DNA of 64,000 nt from Axinella damicornis (GCA_963931865.1 OZ007515.1:10088685-10152684); one strand, 5' to 3'. Shown: positions 1-12,722, counted from the first letter of the stretch. Notes: generated from the sequence alone by a model not told the origin. A program made the numbers and translations.

Positions 1-1906
1 GACTGCCAATGAAATCATAGAGAATTCAATTTTGTCTTTATTAGGAGCGAGAGGTTGTACCAAATTCCTCTTGCAATTATGTATATCTTTTACGCGTAGG
101 ACTTCTGGTTCTGTCAGTTTCAGGCGGTTAGCTGAGCTATGAATATTAAATGAAGACCAAGAATGTTGCTGAAAGTCACCAGACGGATATTCTGTACACG
201 TTTCCGACTAAGCCCGGCGGGTAGGTTTCCTCACGTGAGCATGACGAACCAACTACACGTTTAATGCTTGGTGTATAGCTAGATACATGTGGTAAGTTGC
301 CTCGTACCTTTGCTCTTCTTGCTGTTCTGATCCCTATAGTTTGCCCATGTTCAATCAAGTCCTTTCTACTCTCGACGTCACGCATATTATTATGAGGAAA
401 CATACCAGGCCAGCCCTCCACTAGTCTCGTACCCAGACCCCACTCCTTACTTGCGGGGAAAATGGGTCTGGTGACTTTGCGCAGAACCGTTAAGAAGTCA
501 CACCTTTTCGGCAGGAATTTCAGACCGCCAATGAAATCGTTGAGAATTCAAGTCACCAGACAGTTATTACCCCGCGCGCGCATGCGCGAAGCGGGGTTAA
601 GCAATCGGTTTTGTCTGTCAGTCAGTCTGTCAGTCTGTGACTCGAAAAAAATTGAAATCTCGCCACATAGACCCTCATAAACCATCGAAATGGAGTCAAA
701 CAATAGCAAATAGCAAAAAACTGCTCTATTTGTACCTGACTGAAGTCAAGTCGCTCCGTTTCGCTGTATTTCGGCTATATCCTACTTTTCATAACTATTC
801 ATAACATTGGCTCCACCTCTTCGTGACCTCAGAGTCCCATCAAGAACAGGACACACGGTGCATTTGGAAACTTCATGCTTCAAGATGACCGCTAGGAAAC
901 AGTGTTTTCTCATGATTGCTTCACAGGCATTGTGGCTATTGTTTCGGCTGTTTATTTCCTATTATTCGTAACATTTGGCTCCACCTCTCCAGTATATACG
1001 GTAAGCGGTCACTCCCACACCTTGGATATGGCCATACACGAACACAGTATACGCGATAGCCGCCCTGTTCGATGCGCATAGCGCATCGGCAAACGTCGAT
1101 TGTATATAGCTGCATGCACTGCATGCATCCTGGCCTGTAGACGTTCATGACAGCGCGGGGTATGTGTTCTATGAACACCTCTAGTTCTGTAGGTATCCGG
1201 CTGGCCACAAGACTACGTTCTTTTGTGCAACTGAAAGTAGAGTGTGGGCCTGGGAATAAGGCTACTCTTACCATACCCCATACCGTAGCTGTCTGGCAAG
1301 GGGGTGACACTCCCATAGATGCTGTAGTCAGAGCTGCGACTGGGCTTATCAGCGAATCTTGACCCCGTATCCTAAGGAAGGGGTGGAGTTGCTACGCATT
1401 CTTACGTACACTATCGGTGGTCAACGGCTGAAATACAGCACAGTCAAACGGTCAAGTCTTTTTGAAATGCGGTCAAGCATAAAAAATGACAGTCAAATTT
1501 TCTTGACTCCCTGGTCGCAGCTCGGCGGCCAGATTACAGCGTCAATGGGAGTGTCTCTAATATTGTCTGGGAAGCATTAACTCGCTATAAGTACTGCACA
1601 GGTTCAGTAAAGGCTTTTGATAACATGTAACTACGTACAGTCCATTATTGTCGTACACGACAAGTATCCAGGTGAATCAGAGCCCCTTTATATTGGACAC
1701 ACCCAGACATTCTCAAGTTAAGTTCCGATCATCCAGTTCGCGATCGCATCACGCAAATTATGTAATTCAACTTACAGGATGTTGTTTGTCCTTCGCCTTT
1801 CCTTGGGCTTAGCTACCTACCGTAGCTAGCCGTCTGGTCCCGCGAGACTATACCGTAACTGCCAGCGGTGCTGCACGACAGGGAATCGGGAGCATCACAC
1901 AGATAT

Positions 1907-2144
1907 TAAGGTAGGGCGGGGTAATTCGGGCCACGGGGTAATTCGGGCCACTTCAACTTCAGGTCAACGGTAACTAAAACGGACAGACTTTAGGCAAACT
2001 TCTGGCCATGTATATCCAGGGACTCAACCTGCCTACAACTCACTAGAAGCAAGAATAAAAGGATGCTTCTTTCCTGTTGCAACGTTGAAGTGGCCCGAAT
2101 TACCCCGTACTATACCGTGGCCCGAATTACCCCGCCCTACCTTA
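1907..2144. mobile_element. MITE-like element with about 50-bp terminal inverted repeats
   Basis: It begins TAAGGTAGGGCGGGGTAATT and ends with the reverse complement. The subterminal motif GGGTAATTCGGGCCAC occurs twice in each arm. It sits inside duplication copy A and is absent from the matching place in copy B, which supports insertion after the duplication. It has no coding capacity. Confidence 0.75.
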
Positions 2145-2209
2145 TCCTTATCTGTCGTCATAGTACAGATTGACGCGACGCTAGCCCCGGGCCCGCCCGC
2201 TCCACCCGG

Positions 2210-2271
2210 CCGGCCGGTCAAGCGGGCGCGCGGCCAAGCCGGCTTCGCCGCGCGCCCGCTTGACCGGCCGG
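2210..2271. repeat. Very GC-rich palindrome
   Basis: Two 24-bp arms, perfect by eye, beginning CCGGCCGGTCAAGCG, flank a 14-bp centre. A similar layout (CGGTCAACGGGGGC arms) occurs at about 37165-37270, suggesting a family. Confidence 0.8.
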
Positions 2272-2995
2272 TCGAGTGGCAGAGATTGGTACAGCAAAAA
2301 GCATAGAAAGTATACACTATTGTCTTCATGACTTCATGGGTCCAGGGGATGAGCCGGAGAGGGTCACGGCGAGTCAGAGGGGGAGTGGGAAGGATTGGGA
2401 CCATGGTAGTGCAGAAGTTCCTGTGACGAGGAAGAACAAAGACAACCGTCACACACAGCTGCTGTTCCGTACTCAACACTACATGTACTATCACAAACAT
2501 GGTGACGGCAACCATCAGTTAAATGTCCTCACTGGGCTGGGGTACCAATCTTGTACCCTAGTCTAACAAGCTACCCTTCGTTTCTCCAGCACGCGATCGC
2601 TTTTCAATATGCACGCACGGAGAAAGGAAAAGGGAGGTCTAGAAACTTTAAATTTGGACCACTTTACTCAGTATGAAAGCATGCAGTGAAGCTGAGGTCG
2701 TGTGTCTTTATGTCATAACAATTCAGTTAGTACAACTTAACTGTAGTCAGTCGAGTCCTGCCCGCTAACTTCGATCACTGCTTGTACAGAAAGATCACAG
2801 ATGACAGCTACAATCTGATTGGATCTGCCAGATTTCGAGTAGACTTCAAGTAAAGTGGTCCAGCGTTTCTAGACCCTCCTTTTTCCACATGCAGTCAGGT
2901 GAGTCTATCCGTGCTGGGGAAACGTGATCTTGTATACCCCATGTGATCAAAATGCCCAAATGAGAGTCCAGAATGACGGGTTTCCCACTGTGGGA

Positions 2996-3705
2996 CCCCT
3001 CCCTCCCTCCCTCCCTCCCTCCCTCCCTCCCTCCCTCCCTCCCTCCCTCCCTCCCTCCCTCCCTCCCTCCCTCCCTCCCTCCCTCCCTCCCTCCCTCCCT
3101 CCCTCCCTCCCTCCCTCCCTCCCTCCCTCCCTCCCTCCCTCCCTCCCTCCCTCCCTCCCTCCCTCCCTCCCTCCCTCCCTCCCTCCCTCCCTCCCTCCCT
3201 CCCTCCCTCCCTCCCTCCCTCCCTCCCTCCCTCCCTCCCTCCCTCCCTCCCTCCCTCCCTCCCTCCCTCCCTCCCTCCCTCCCTCCCTCCCTCCCTCCCT
3301 CCCTCCCTCCCTCCCTCCCTCCCTCCCTCCCTCCCTCCCTCCCTCCCTCCCTCCCTCCCTCCCTCCCTCCCTCCCTCCCCCCCCCCCCCCCCCCCCCCCC
3401 CCCTCCCTCCCTCCCTCCCTCCCTCCCTCCCTCCCTCCCTCCCTCCCTCCCTCCCTCCCTCCCTCCCTCCCTCCCTCCCTCCCTCCCTCCCTCCCTCCCT
3501 CCCTCCCTCCCTCCCTCCCTCCCTCCCTCCCTCCCTCCCTCCCTCCCTCCCTCCCTCCCTCCCTCCCTCCCTCCCTCCCTCCCTCCCTCCCTCCCTCCCT
3601 CCCTCCCTCCCTCCCTCCCTCCCTCCCTCCCTCCCTCCCTCCCTCCCTCCCTCCCTCCCTCCCTCCCTCCCTCCCTCCCTCCCTCCCTCCCTCCCTCCCT
3701 CCCTC
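2996..3705 (+). repeat. (CCCT)n microsatellite of about 710 bp with an internal C run
   Basis: Nearly perfect CCCT repeats, interrupted once by a poly-C run at about 3376-3403. The array runs straight into ctctcttccttcccgtgcag, the acceptor of the first visible CC2D2A exon, so it acts as that site's polypyrimidine tract. The long SLPP/GGRE open frames across it are repeat translations, not proteins. Confidence 0.95.
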
Positions 3706-3722
3706 TCTTCCTTCCCGTGCAG

Positions 3723-4883
3723 GTATGGGCCAACATTCAGGACTACGAGGACCGCAGTAGGATTGTATTTGATCTGGGGAACTCTAAACACTGGAAGACT
3801 CTCTTCTCCACTGACATGCAGCCCTTGGCAACAGTACAGGTAGGTTAGTTCTCTGAGGACTTCTAGTGACTATCAGTGAGCCTTACTGAGAGTGCAGGAA
3901 GCTTATCTCTCATTTTAACATGATGTGTGAGACAGAGGAGAGTGCTAAATCTAGCAGCGTACCTTGTGTCTGCTGTGGTATGTGATGATCATGTCCCTTT
4001 CGCTGATACAATTATGACATTGTACCTATATTACTCCTTTCTATAGCAAAAGTTGCAGTATTCAGAGACTGACATTGGAAAAGTTCACGAACTTCAAGAA
4101 AGGTATGATAAAGTGTGAGACCTCTTAACTTTGTGCTACCAATACATAGCATTGCTAGCTACCTACATGATGGCATGTTTCAAGGGTTACTCAATCCCAT
4201 CCGCAAAGTGTAGTATAGTTATAAAACCAGGATGCCGTTAACCAGGCCCTGTCAGGTATGGGCTGTATTAACAGCAGCATGGTGCACCATTTCAGGATTG
4301 AGCGCACAGTGCGTGAACACCTCATGACTCTGAGGAGCCGCTTCATCACAAGATGGAACAGACACTGCACCAGGAAACTATACTCCCTTCTGCAAAGGTA
4401 CACACTCTCACACTGTGCTTGTGTGTACACACACTCCACTACTGATCATGATGCACGAGAGCCAAGACCAGGATTAACCTGCTGTATGAATCATTGGCTT
4501 GTAGGTTTGAGGAAAACCTCTCCTCACCTCCTCTTCACGAGCACAGCACTGAACTGGCAGAGATAACTGCAGGCTATAAGGTTCAGTGGCTTGTTATTTG
4601 TTTCTGACAGACGGACAATCAAAGCATCAAGTGTTGGTAGTGCTGACTATCACTTCTGATATCGCTATTGATCTGTCATTGTCTCCCTTCTCCCCAGCTG
4701 TCAGGATTTCCCCTCCACCTGCGCTACTCTGACATCCAGCACATTGTGTCCACAGTTGAGAGCACTGGCATCCACCTCTGTGAGGATGAACACGTGGAGT
4801 ATGCTCTGGCAGTCTATGTACACCCGTACCCCAATGATGTCCTGTCTGTGTGGCTGTACACTGCATTTCTCATTCCAAAATAA
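3723..4883 (+). CDS. CC2D2A: CC2D2A-like ciliary transition-zone protein, last five exons (5' part not visible)
   Basis: CC2D2A is a coiled-coil/C2 protein of the MKS module at the ciliary transition zone. Seen: five exons in consistent phase at 3723-3839, 4047-4102, 4296-4397, 4505-4580 and 4698-4883, each with AG/GT borders, ending in TAA. Residues include VWANIQDYEDRSRIVFDL, a helical stretch RTVREHLMTLRSRFITRWNR, and the C-terminal block SGFPLHLRYSDIQHIVSTVE then ALAVYVHPYPNDVLSVWLY. From family knowledge this order and the HPYPxxVLSVW ending match the CC2D2A/CC2D2B C-terminus (catalytically dead transglutaminase-like region and tail). The upstream exons should lie left of the window; I found none in 1-2995. 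The first visible acceptor abuts the CCCT array. Tail to tail with the ankyrin-Roc-COR gene on the minus strand. A CC2D2B-type paralogue or a 3' fragment cannot be excluded. Confidence 0.85.
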
Positions 4884-5138
4884 CACTCATAATGCATCCC
4901 ATGGAGATATTGTCTTGCATTATCTAGTGACATCTATGCATGTACTTGGTATTCTGTATGTCTGATTATTCATAAATTATGCATTATTGCATATCTATAG
5001 TGATGATTTTGAGTATATATGAGACATACCTACAGTTGTATAATAGGCCTAGCACAATGTCATGCCATGCCTGCTACACTGCTGTAAGCACTACGTATAT
5101 TAAGCACTTCAATGCATCAAACTTGTAATATATCTATG

Positions 5139-5320
5139 TAGCCTCATTAGCAGGCCTCCACCCAGATTTTAACTCACAGCCATGGAGAAAAATCGGGAGA
5201 AGGCCGGGTGAACTTTATCACGTGATGTCTGCCACTGACGTCATGACAACATCAAATGATTGAATTTTTCTTCAGCTGCGAGATACGTAAAATCTGGACG
5301 GAGGCCTGGGAACGAGGCTA
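5139..5320. mobile_element. Hairpin MITE, TAGCCTC-ended family
   Basis: Left end TAGCCTCATTAGCAGGCCTC and right end GAGGCCTGGGAACGAGGCTA are inverted repeats, and the matching runs on through the subterminal cagattttaa / taaaatctg. Non-coding, 182 bp. Confidence 0.7.
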
Positions 5321-5483
5321 ATATCTATGCACTCTGACATGGTATAATAACAAAGATTCAGTGGGTGATATATATTATACACAACACAATTCATAGATAG
5401 AATGAAATTGCAAAAACTGCAACTGAAATAAAACCAGGGGCCAAGTCACCGATACTGAGAGCCCTCATCTTGTGTAAGCTCAC

Positions 5484-5544
5484 CTGTTGCAATTGTCTCT
5501 CCCACTCGTGCTCTCTCCAGGGTTTCAGCTGGTTGGGGAGGAGG
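5484..5544 (-). CDS. Duplicated 3' exon of the ankyrin-Roc-COR gene (alternative or relic)
   Basis: On the minus strand it reads VPPPQPAETLERARVGETIA, resembling the accepted second exon at 6858-6979 (SHPAVTPERVQVGETT). It ends in CAACAG|GTGAGC. If the acceptor CCAACCAG (exon start 5528) is used and exon 2 splices at CATT|GTGAGT, the reading phase is preserved; read through, it reaches a stop after ELTQDEGSQYR. It could be an alternative terminal exon or a decayed tandem exon copy. Confidence 0.4.
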
Positions 5545-6257
5545 TACAACAAGCAGTAATATATAAACATGTTAAGCTGGTAGTGGCAAAGTACAGTTGA
5601 TCCATACCTGTATACACTACCTGCAACGAAACTTGAATCTCTGAAATCCGAGAATTTTATGGAAGAGTGTGCTATACATTCAGATATTTTGAACAGAATA
5701 CTTCCTGAGAAGTATTATATTTGCCACACATAATGTATTGCAATGCTTTGTATGTACCATTTTATGGGTACATCATGCAGGTATTGATCTGTCAGTTGGC
5801 AGGAATAATGTTAGAGCTTTGCACACTCATAGTTTAATTTGCATACTTTATATAGTTTGTGAAAGGACATTCAGGACCTGCGTCTCCCAATGCTTACTCA
5901 ACATTGAGTTATTGTAAAGTACAAAGCAAATTGGCGGTGGAAGGGGTGGTTTACTAGCCTGTCTATAACAAGGTCTGACATGGTTGGATCAAATGGAGTA
6001 CAGTAATATCAAATTTTAATGCTAGGGAAATAAAGTGACTTTTGATGTTCACAATGCTACGACCAAGCGGTTGAACAAACCATGAACAGTGGGGCTTCCC
6101 AGGGCATGTATCAAACATCAAAGGGAAATACATCACCCCTGTTGCTGTAGCACGTTTACAGTGACTACCGGCACGTTTGATCTGCCCACGCAACGTGAGA
6201 TAAGGAGTAATATAGTACGAGTGAACTTTGAATTCTAAGTTAGTGTTTGCGGTACCA

Positions 6258-6820
6258 TATAGCGGGTTATTTTCGTGGGTGGAAATTTTGTGAAATGGTC
6301 ATCAGAATTTGGTTCTAATTTTTGTGGCACCCGCCTTCGTGTTATCGTTGCGGATGACGTAATATGAAAAATTAGTACACATGGTTTGATGGCTGAAGTT
6401 TCAACGACATTGCGCTTCAATATATAGCGTGAGACGCTACTTCGTCAGTAAAAAAGACGTGGGAGGCCAGAGTTGGAGAGGAATCAACATGCTAATGTGA
6501 GAATGGCAACCATATCGATCCATTTGCTGTGGTGAGAGTTACTGGCCTCATTTTTCATCGCTTACGTCCAATTCCACTTTATCGATCACAACGCGACAGA
6601 CAGCTGGTGATTGAGGATCCTGTCGATCGAGGACACACTGTCAACAGGACGCAGTCACGCAGGTAGCTATGAAGAGCCGTACAGTGTACTTGAACGACGG
6701 CACCTACGCATTGTACAGCACAATTATGGGTTGAAAATTTCGTGGGTGGAAAATTTCGTGACTTGCTGGTGAGTCATGAAAATAACAAAAATTGGCACCC
6801 CACAAAAATAACCCGCTATA
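6258..6820. mobile_element. MITE-like element, TIR TATAGCGGGTTATTTT
   Basis: About 21-bp terminal inverted repeats: TATAGCGGGTTATTTTCGTG at the left and the reverse complement of TATAGCGGGTTATTTTTGTG at the right. 563 bp with no transposase-like frame, lying just beyond the 3' end of the ankyrin-Roc-COR gene. Confidence 0.7.
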
Positions 6821-6857
6821 CGATATGAATGGGTGGCTTATCCTAAGAGGGTCATGG

Positions 6858-9800
6858 TTAACAACAAAGAAACGACAAGCTACAGGCTGACTCACAATGC
6901 TGAAATTCATCCTGCATAACGTCATCTGTTGTCTCTCCCACTTGCACCCTCTCTGGGGTCACAGCTGGATGGGATGGGGCTACAGCAAAGCAAAATATAA
7001 ACAATGAGTATAGAGGTGACTCTCATACACATTCACCAAATTAATCCTGCATGAAATTTTGTTAATCTGTTCAGGAAATCTGATTACGGGAGCAGGTGCC
7101 ATGTATTTGACCTGATACAGATCTCCTGCATAAATCACAGCATTACACAAAATATACCATTTTCAGTGTTATTATACAATGTCAACAAGTTTGTATTTAC
7201 TACTCAGGTTTGCTAGTTTGAATTGTAAACCATTATACCTTCCAGCAACATTTCAAGGACCTAACCTCACACTTTCTCATTCAGTGGGCAAATGGTGTTT
7301 ACTTCAACTGCACACATTTCTAACCAGTCTAACAAAATCTGGCAAGGTTGGATCTACAACTCTGTAAAGTATATTGGATGGTACATAATAATAATTCTCT
7401 GTCAACTGCCTCACCTTCTTGCAACTTTTCCAGCACCTGGCCACGCACTTGCTCATCCAAAGAATGTTTTTCACTAAAGAGTTCTCTCAGCAGTTCCCTA
7501 CTAGTGGTAGATTGCAGATCAAACAAAAGCAGGTCCTTCACAGGATATGTGTATATTCCTCTGTTGTCTAGAACATTGTTTGCCCCCTTAACTGTTGCAT
7601 CAGCAATTTCGGTGAGAGAGTAATATTTAAGGTCTTCATTGTGTTCAATGAGGGGGTACTTGATGTCATTGGGATGAACGAATGACTCTGACATTTCCAC
7701 TGCTTTACAGAGTTCATCTTTTGTTCCTATGACTTTCTGGATGACTTCTGAACGCAACTGTACACATTTAGCTTCCTCTCCATTAGGGCAGCGCATTATT
7801 ACAATGACCGATTGATTCAACAACCCTACCTCAACAACTGTTTCTATTGGTACCCTGTTGAGCCATCCAATCCCGCGCTTCCATACTGAACACCGTCGAT
7901 GAAGGGCAAGTGATTCTTCATGTAAGTCACCTGGGTGCAGCTGTAGTGCAAAGGAGAAAGCTAAGCGCAGGATGAGCACATGAAGGAACTGTGTTGTAAG
8001 GAATTGGTCATTTCGGATGCATCGGTAGAACCAGCCACATTGAGAAATCATGACAGCATTTTGTTTCCATACTTGCAAGGGATTCTCAACACTAACTAAT
8101 GCTGGGAAGAAGTAGTACCCTTCTGAAAGACCTTGTGGCATGTTCTGAACAGCATCATCTTTAAGGAGCTTTAAAGTTTCATGATCATCAACTTTAAAGC
8201 AGAATTCTAAATGGGCAAGGAACGTTGCAATCATGGTTGGGTTACGATCTGGAAATTCATTTCTCAACTTGAATAAAGGAACCACTCCAGTACTGGAGGA
8301 AAGATCCTTCTTGTGTTGGCTGAAGTGTTTGGGTGTAAAGATGGTTCCATTAACCTCACCTAATAATGCCTGCTTCTGAAGGATTATCCAAGAATCTTCA
8401 ATGCTGCCACTATCCCTTACTAAGAGGAGGAGGCCCTTATCACTCAAAGTTGAGATGAGAGGGATTAAACCATCAGGATTCTGAGGGAGGAGTGCATCAG
8501 ATTCTTGGATGATAGTTGACATATCTGAAACGGTGCAAGCAACTTCGCCTGGGAATTTTTCCAGCAGGAAGGCATACAGCACATGGCAACGCAAATCAAC
8601 ATCAGCTGTCTGTCTCAATTCACAACAGCTTTTGTTCACTAATGAACAGAAGAGTTGTAACTTTCTTGAAGCAGGGTCTCGACAGTCAAGAGCAACCTGA
8701 CCAGCAAAGTAGAAGGAGGTTGTTAAGCGTTTGAGTAAAGCAGACACTTGGGACATCTTCCCTTGAGCACTTCCACCCCTGGCCTTCAGTTTGTCTGCAT
8801 GACTGCCAACCAGAATCACCTGAGGAGGTGCACTAGCCCGTGCCACATGGTTGTTGATGAAGGACCACCAGTAACGAAGTGTTTCACTGATCTTCTCTTC
8901 ACTTTCACTGATGTTGACAACAATGATGAAAGCTGGTGGAGTTGAGATTACTGTAGTCTGTATGACAGCAGCATGACTAGTGTAGTATTCAATCTGGCCG
9001 GCTAGGTCGTAGAGCACTGTGTTGCCAAATGCTTTGCTCCGAAATGTAGTTGGAATGATACCAGCAGTATGGGGTGGGACATTCTTAACCCTTCTTAACT
9101 CTTTAGGAAGAAACCTCCGGAAAATGCTGGCTTCTTTGCAGACAGCTTTGATTAGGGTGCTTTTTCCTGTCTCAGGGTTCCCAACAATAAAAAGGTTAAT
9201 GTACGTTTGTACTGAATGCTTTGTCTTGCATTCTGTGAAGTGAGAGATTGCTTGTATGAGCTCATAGTTTGTTGTAAGTTCTATGGGTGTCTGGCCTGCA
9301 CTGTTGACACACAATGGGTCAGCAGAGATGATCAAATTCTTAGCAACTTTTACCATCTCTGGTTCAGTTTGTCCACGGATGCAGGCAAGATGCAGGGCTG
9401 TGTTACCATCTTGGTCATGTAGACTAAGATCACATTTTGCATGCTGAAGGAGAGCAGTGGCTACTGATGCTTTGCCATGCTTTATGGTTGCATGAAGTGG
9501 AGTTAAGAGATCCTTGTTCAGAATGTTGGGATCACAAGATTGATCTGTGACGAGGTACTTCACCATGTCCATGTCTCCCCACAGGCATGCAATGTGAAGT
9601 AAGTAGTCTCCATCTTCATTGAGTGGGATCTCCTGTGCTGTCTTACCTATCTTGTTGGGAATAGTGGTGCTACATTTCTTTCTAAGGAGGAGTTGAACAA
9701 TACTCAATGCTTTTGTATGGCAAGATGAGTGCAGTGGTGTGTTGCCTCTTTCATTGGCAATGTTGAGGTCACAGTCTTTCCTGTCTACAAGAACCTCAAC

Positions 9801-12722
9801 AATTTCCAGGTGACCATGTTCACTGGAAGCAATATGAAGTGGTGTGTTACTAGAGGCATTTTTAACATTAGGATTGCATCTTTGATCAGTGACAAGATAC
9901 CTCATCATATTGATGTCACCCCACTGGCATGCAATGTGCAGTAGACAGTCTCCATCCTCGTTGAGTGGGATCTCCTCAGCAGTTTCACCTTTGTTGTTGG
10001 GTATATTGGTTCTACATTTCCTGTCAAGGAGTCGTCTAATAATCATCAACGCTTTCATGTGGCAAGCAATGTGCAATGGTGTGTCCATTTCACTATTCTG
10101 GGTGTTTAACTGACATCTCTTGTCAGCAACAAGGAATTGAACATTGGAATGGTGACCATTCTTGCAGGCTGTGTGCAGTGGAGTATCGCCTTGCTCATTT
10201 GTAATGTTCAAGTCGCATTCCTTCTGGCTTATGAGGATCCCAACAGTGTCATACTCAGAGGCAAGATGAAGAGGAGTATCACCCTCCCTGTTCTGGGTGT
10301 TTAACTGACATCTCAGATCTGATTCAACAGCAAGAAGTTCAACTACAATATGGTGATTATATTTCGAGGCTTTGTGCAATGGGGTATTGCCGTGTTCATC
10401 TAGAATGTTGAAGTCACATTCTTTCCTGCTTAAAAGAAACTTGACAGTGTTGTGATGACCAAATTTAGAGGCAAGATGAAGAGGAGTTTCACCCTCACTG
10501 TTCTGGATGTTTAACTGACATCTCTTGTCAGTAACAAGGAATTGAACCTTTGAATGGTGACCATTCTTGCAGGCTGTGTGCAGCGGAGTATCGCCTTGTT
10601 CATTTGTAATGTTCAAGTCGCATTCCTTCTGGCTTAAGAGGACCCTAACAGTGTCATACTCAGAGGCAAGATGAAGAGGAGTATCACCCTCCCTGTTCTG
10701 GGTGTTTAACTGACATCTCTGATCCGCAGCAATTAATTGAACTATAGAATCTGGTCCATACATGCAGGCTAGGTGCAATGGTGTATTACCTTGTTTATCA
10801 GGAATGTTGAAGTCACATTCTTTCCTACTCATAAGAACTTTTACAGTGTTCAGGCCACCACATTTTGTGGCGACGTAGAGAGGAGTTTCACCGGCTCTGT
10901 TCTGGGTGTTTAACTGACATCTCTTGTCAGCAACAAGGAATTGAACCTTGGAATGGTGACCATTTTTGCAGGCTGTGTGCAGTGGAGCATCGCCTTGTTC
11001 ATTTGTAATGTTCAAGTCGCATTCCTTCTGGCTTATGAGGATCCCAACAGTGTCATACTCAGATGCAAGATGAAGAGGAGTTTCACCCTCCCTGTTCTGG
11101 GTGTTTAACTGACATCTCAGATCTGATTCAACAGCAAGAAGTTCAACTACAATATGGTGATTATATTTCGAGGCTTTGTGCAATGGGGTATTGCCGTGTT
11201 CATCTAGAATGTTGAAGTCACATTCTTTCCTGCTTAAAAGAAACTTGACAGTGTTGTGATGACCAAATTTAGAGGCAAGATGAAGAGGAGTTTCACCCTC
11301 CCTGTTCTGGATGTTTAACTGACATCTCTTGTCAGCAACAAGGAATTGAACCTTGGAATGGTGACCATTCTTGCAGGCTGTGTGCAGCGGAGTATCGCCT
11401 TGTTCATTTGTAATGTTCAAGTCGCATTCCTTCTGGCTTAAGAGGACCCTAACAGTGTCATACTCAGAGGCAAGATGAAGAGGAGTTTCACCCTCCCTGT
11501 TCTGGGTGTTTAACTGACACCTCTGATCCGCAGCAATTAATTGAACTATAGAATCTGGACCATTCATGCAGGCTATGTGTAATGGTGTATTACCTTGTTT
11601 ATCAGGAATGTTGAAGTCACATTCTTTCCTACTCATAAGAACTTGGACAGTGTTCAGGTCACCACATTTTGTGGCAATGTAGAGAGGAGTTTCACCGGCT
11701 CTGTTCCGGGTGTTTAACTGACATCTCTTGTTAACAACAAGGAATTGAACCTTAGTATAGTGACCATTTTTGCAGGCTGTGTGCAGTGAAGCATCGCCTT
11801 GTTCATTTGTAATGTTCAAGTCGCATTCCTTCTGGCTTATGAGGATCCCAACAGCGTCAAACTCAGATGCAAGATGAAGAGGAGTTTCACCCTCCCTGTT
11901 CTGGATGTTTAACTGACATCTCTTGTCAGCAACAAGGGATTGAACCATGGAATGGTGACCATGCTTGCAGGCTGTGTGAAGAGGTGTGTTACCAGAGGCA
12001 TTTGCAATGTTTGGATTGCATCTTTGATCAGTGATGAGGAACCTGACAATATCTACATCACCCCACTGACATGCAATGTGCAGTAGACAGTCTCCATCCT
12101 CATTGAGTCGGATCCTCTCAGCAGTTTCATCTTTCTTGTTGGGAATGTTGGTGCTACATTTCCTGTCAAGGAGGAGTCTAATAATCCTCAACGCTTTCAT
12201 GCGGCAAGCAATGTGCAACGGTGTGTCCATTTCACTATTCTGGGTGTTTAACTGACATCTCTTGTCAACAACAAGGAATTGAACCTTGGAAGGATGACCA
12301 TTCTTGCAGGCTGTGTGCAGTGGAGTATCGCCTTGTTCATTTGTAATGTTCAAGTCGCATTCCTTCTGGCTTAAGAGGTACCTAACAGTGTCATACTCAG
12401 AGGCAAGATGAATAGGAGTTTCTCTCCCTCTATTCTGGATGTTTAACTGACATCTCTGATAAGCAGTAAGGAATTGAACTATAGAATCTGGACCATTCAT
12501 GCAGGCTATGTGTAATGGTGTATTACCTTGTTCATCAGGAATGTTGAAGTCACATTCTTTCCTACTCATAAGAACTTTGACAGTGTTTAGATCACCATAT
12601 TTTGTGGCGACGTAGAGAGGAGTTTCACCGGCTCTGTTCTGGGTGTTTATGTTTTTGCTACTGACTAGGGAAGTCACTTCTTTCAAGTCTCCTCTCTCAC
12701 AAGCTTTGTGCAGTTCACTCAT
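6858..12722 (-). CDS. Giant ankyrin-repeat Roc-COR (ROCO-like) GTPase, paralogue 1
   Basis: Function is inferred: ROCO proteins couple a Ras-like Roc GTPase to a COR dimerisation region, here behind a large ankyrin scaffold. Exon 1 is 12722-7415 and exon 2 is 6979-6858 (AAG|GTGAGG donor, TGCTGTAG acceptor, phase kept), giving about 1809 residues. Unspliced, the frame stops at 7329 (1797 residues). Residues 1 to about 1150 hold roughly 33 ankyrin repeats (TPLHLA...G motifs, CQLNTQNREGETPLHLASEY type). The Roc domain has P-loop GNPETGKST near 1180, switch DLAGQIEYY near 1238 and LVGSHADK near 1302. The COR-like region spans about 1400-1750. The ankyrin block contains an 804-bp higher-order repeat. 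ATG 12722 is preceded by a possible acceptor (CTGTAG, exon start 12737), so a 5' exon may exist. No kinase or LRR domain was seen. Tail to tail with CC2D2A, with a paralogue at 24.4-31.6 kb. Confidence 0.9.
10250..11930 (-). repeat. 804-bp higher-order ankyrin repeat, two adjacent copies
   Basis: The segment that includes agcaagaagttcaactac at about 10330 recurs 804 bp away at about 11134, and the whole run of roughly eight ankyrin repeats (268 residues) recurs with few changes, e.g. GNTPLHKASKYNHHIVVELL twice. The multiple-of-three spacing keeps the frame. This indicates block duplication inside one exon, with possible gene conversion. Confidence 0.8.

Larger units (their letters stand above)
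300..2995. repeat. Segmental duplication, copy A (partner 13230-15720, same orientation)
   Basis: Long blocks match copy B in order and orientation: 300-470 with 13230-13395, 1186-1290 with 13585-13680, 1320-1800 with 14238-14775, and 2270-2995 with 14945-15720. The matches are interrupted by elements private to each copy. Copy A has extra sequence at about 560-1180, an inverted-repeat element at 1907-2144 and a GC palindrome at 2210-2271. Copy A ends at the CCCT array in front of the CC2D2A exons; copy B has neither. I see no coding exon in 1-2995; the short open frames here are not conserved between the copies. Confidence 0.8.
4884..6857. other. Intergenic region between convergent genes
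   Basis: AT-rich. It holds two MITE-like elements (5139-5320 and 6258-6820) and one minus-strand exon-like block at 5484-5544, annotated separately. I see no other coding signal. Confidence 0.6.

Noticed and set aside
2770..2835. Upstream CC2D2A exon (YRKITDDSYNLIGSARF)
   Set aside because: The block is repeated in duplication copy B at about 15465-15530, has no acceptor/donor pair in phase and did not match the CC2D2A sequence expected before the first visible exon.
2846..3848. Long SLPP-rich and GGRE-rich open frames on both strands
   Set aside because: They are translations of the (CCCT)n microsatellite; all frames are open because the repeat lacks stops.
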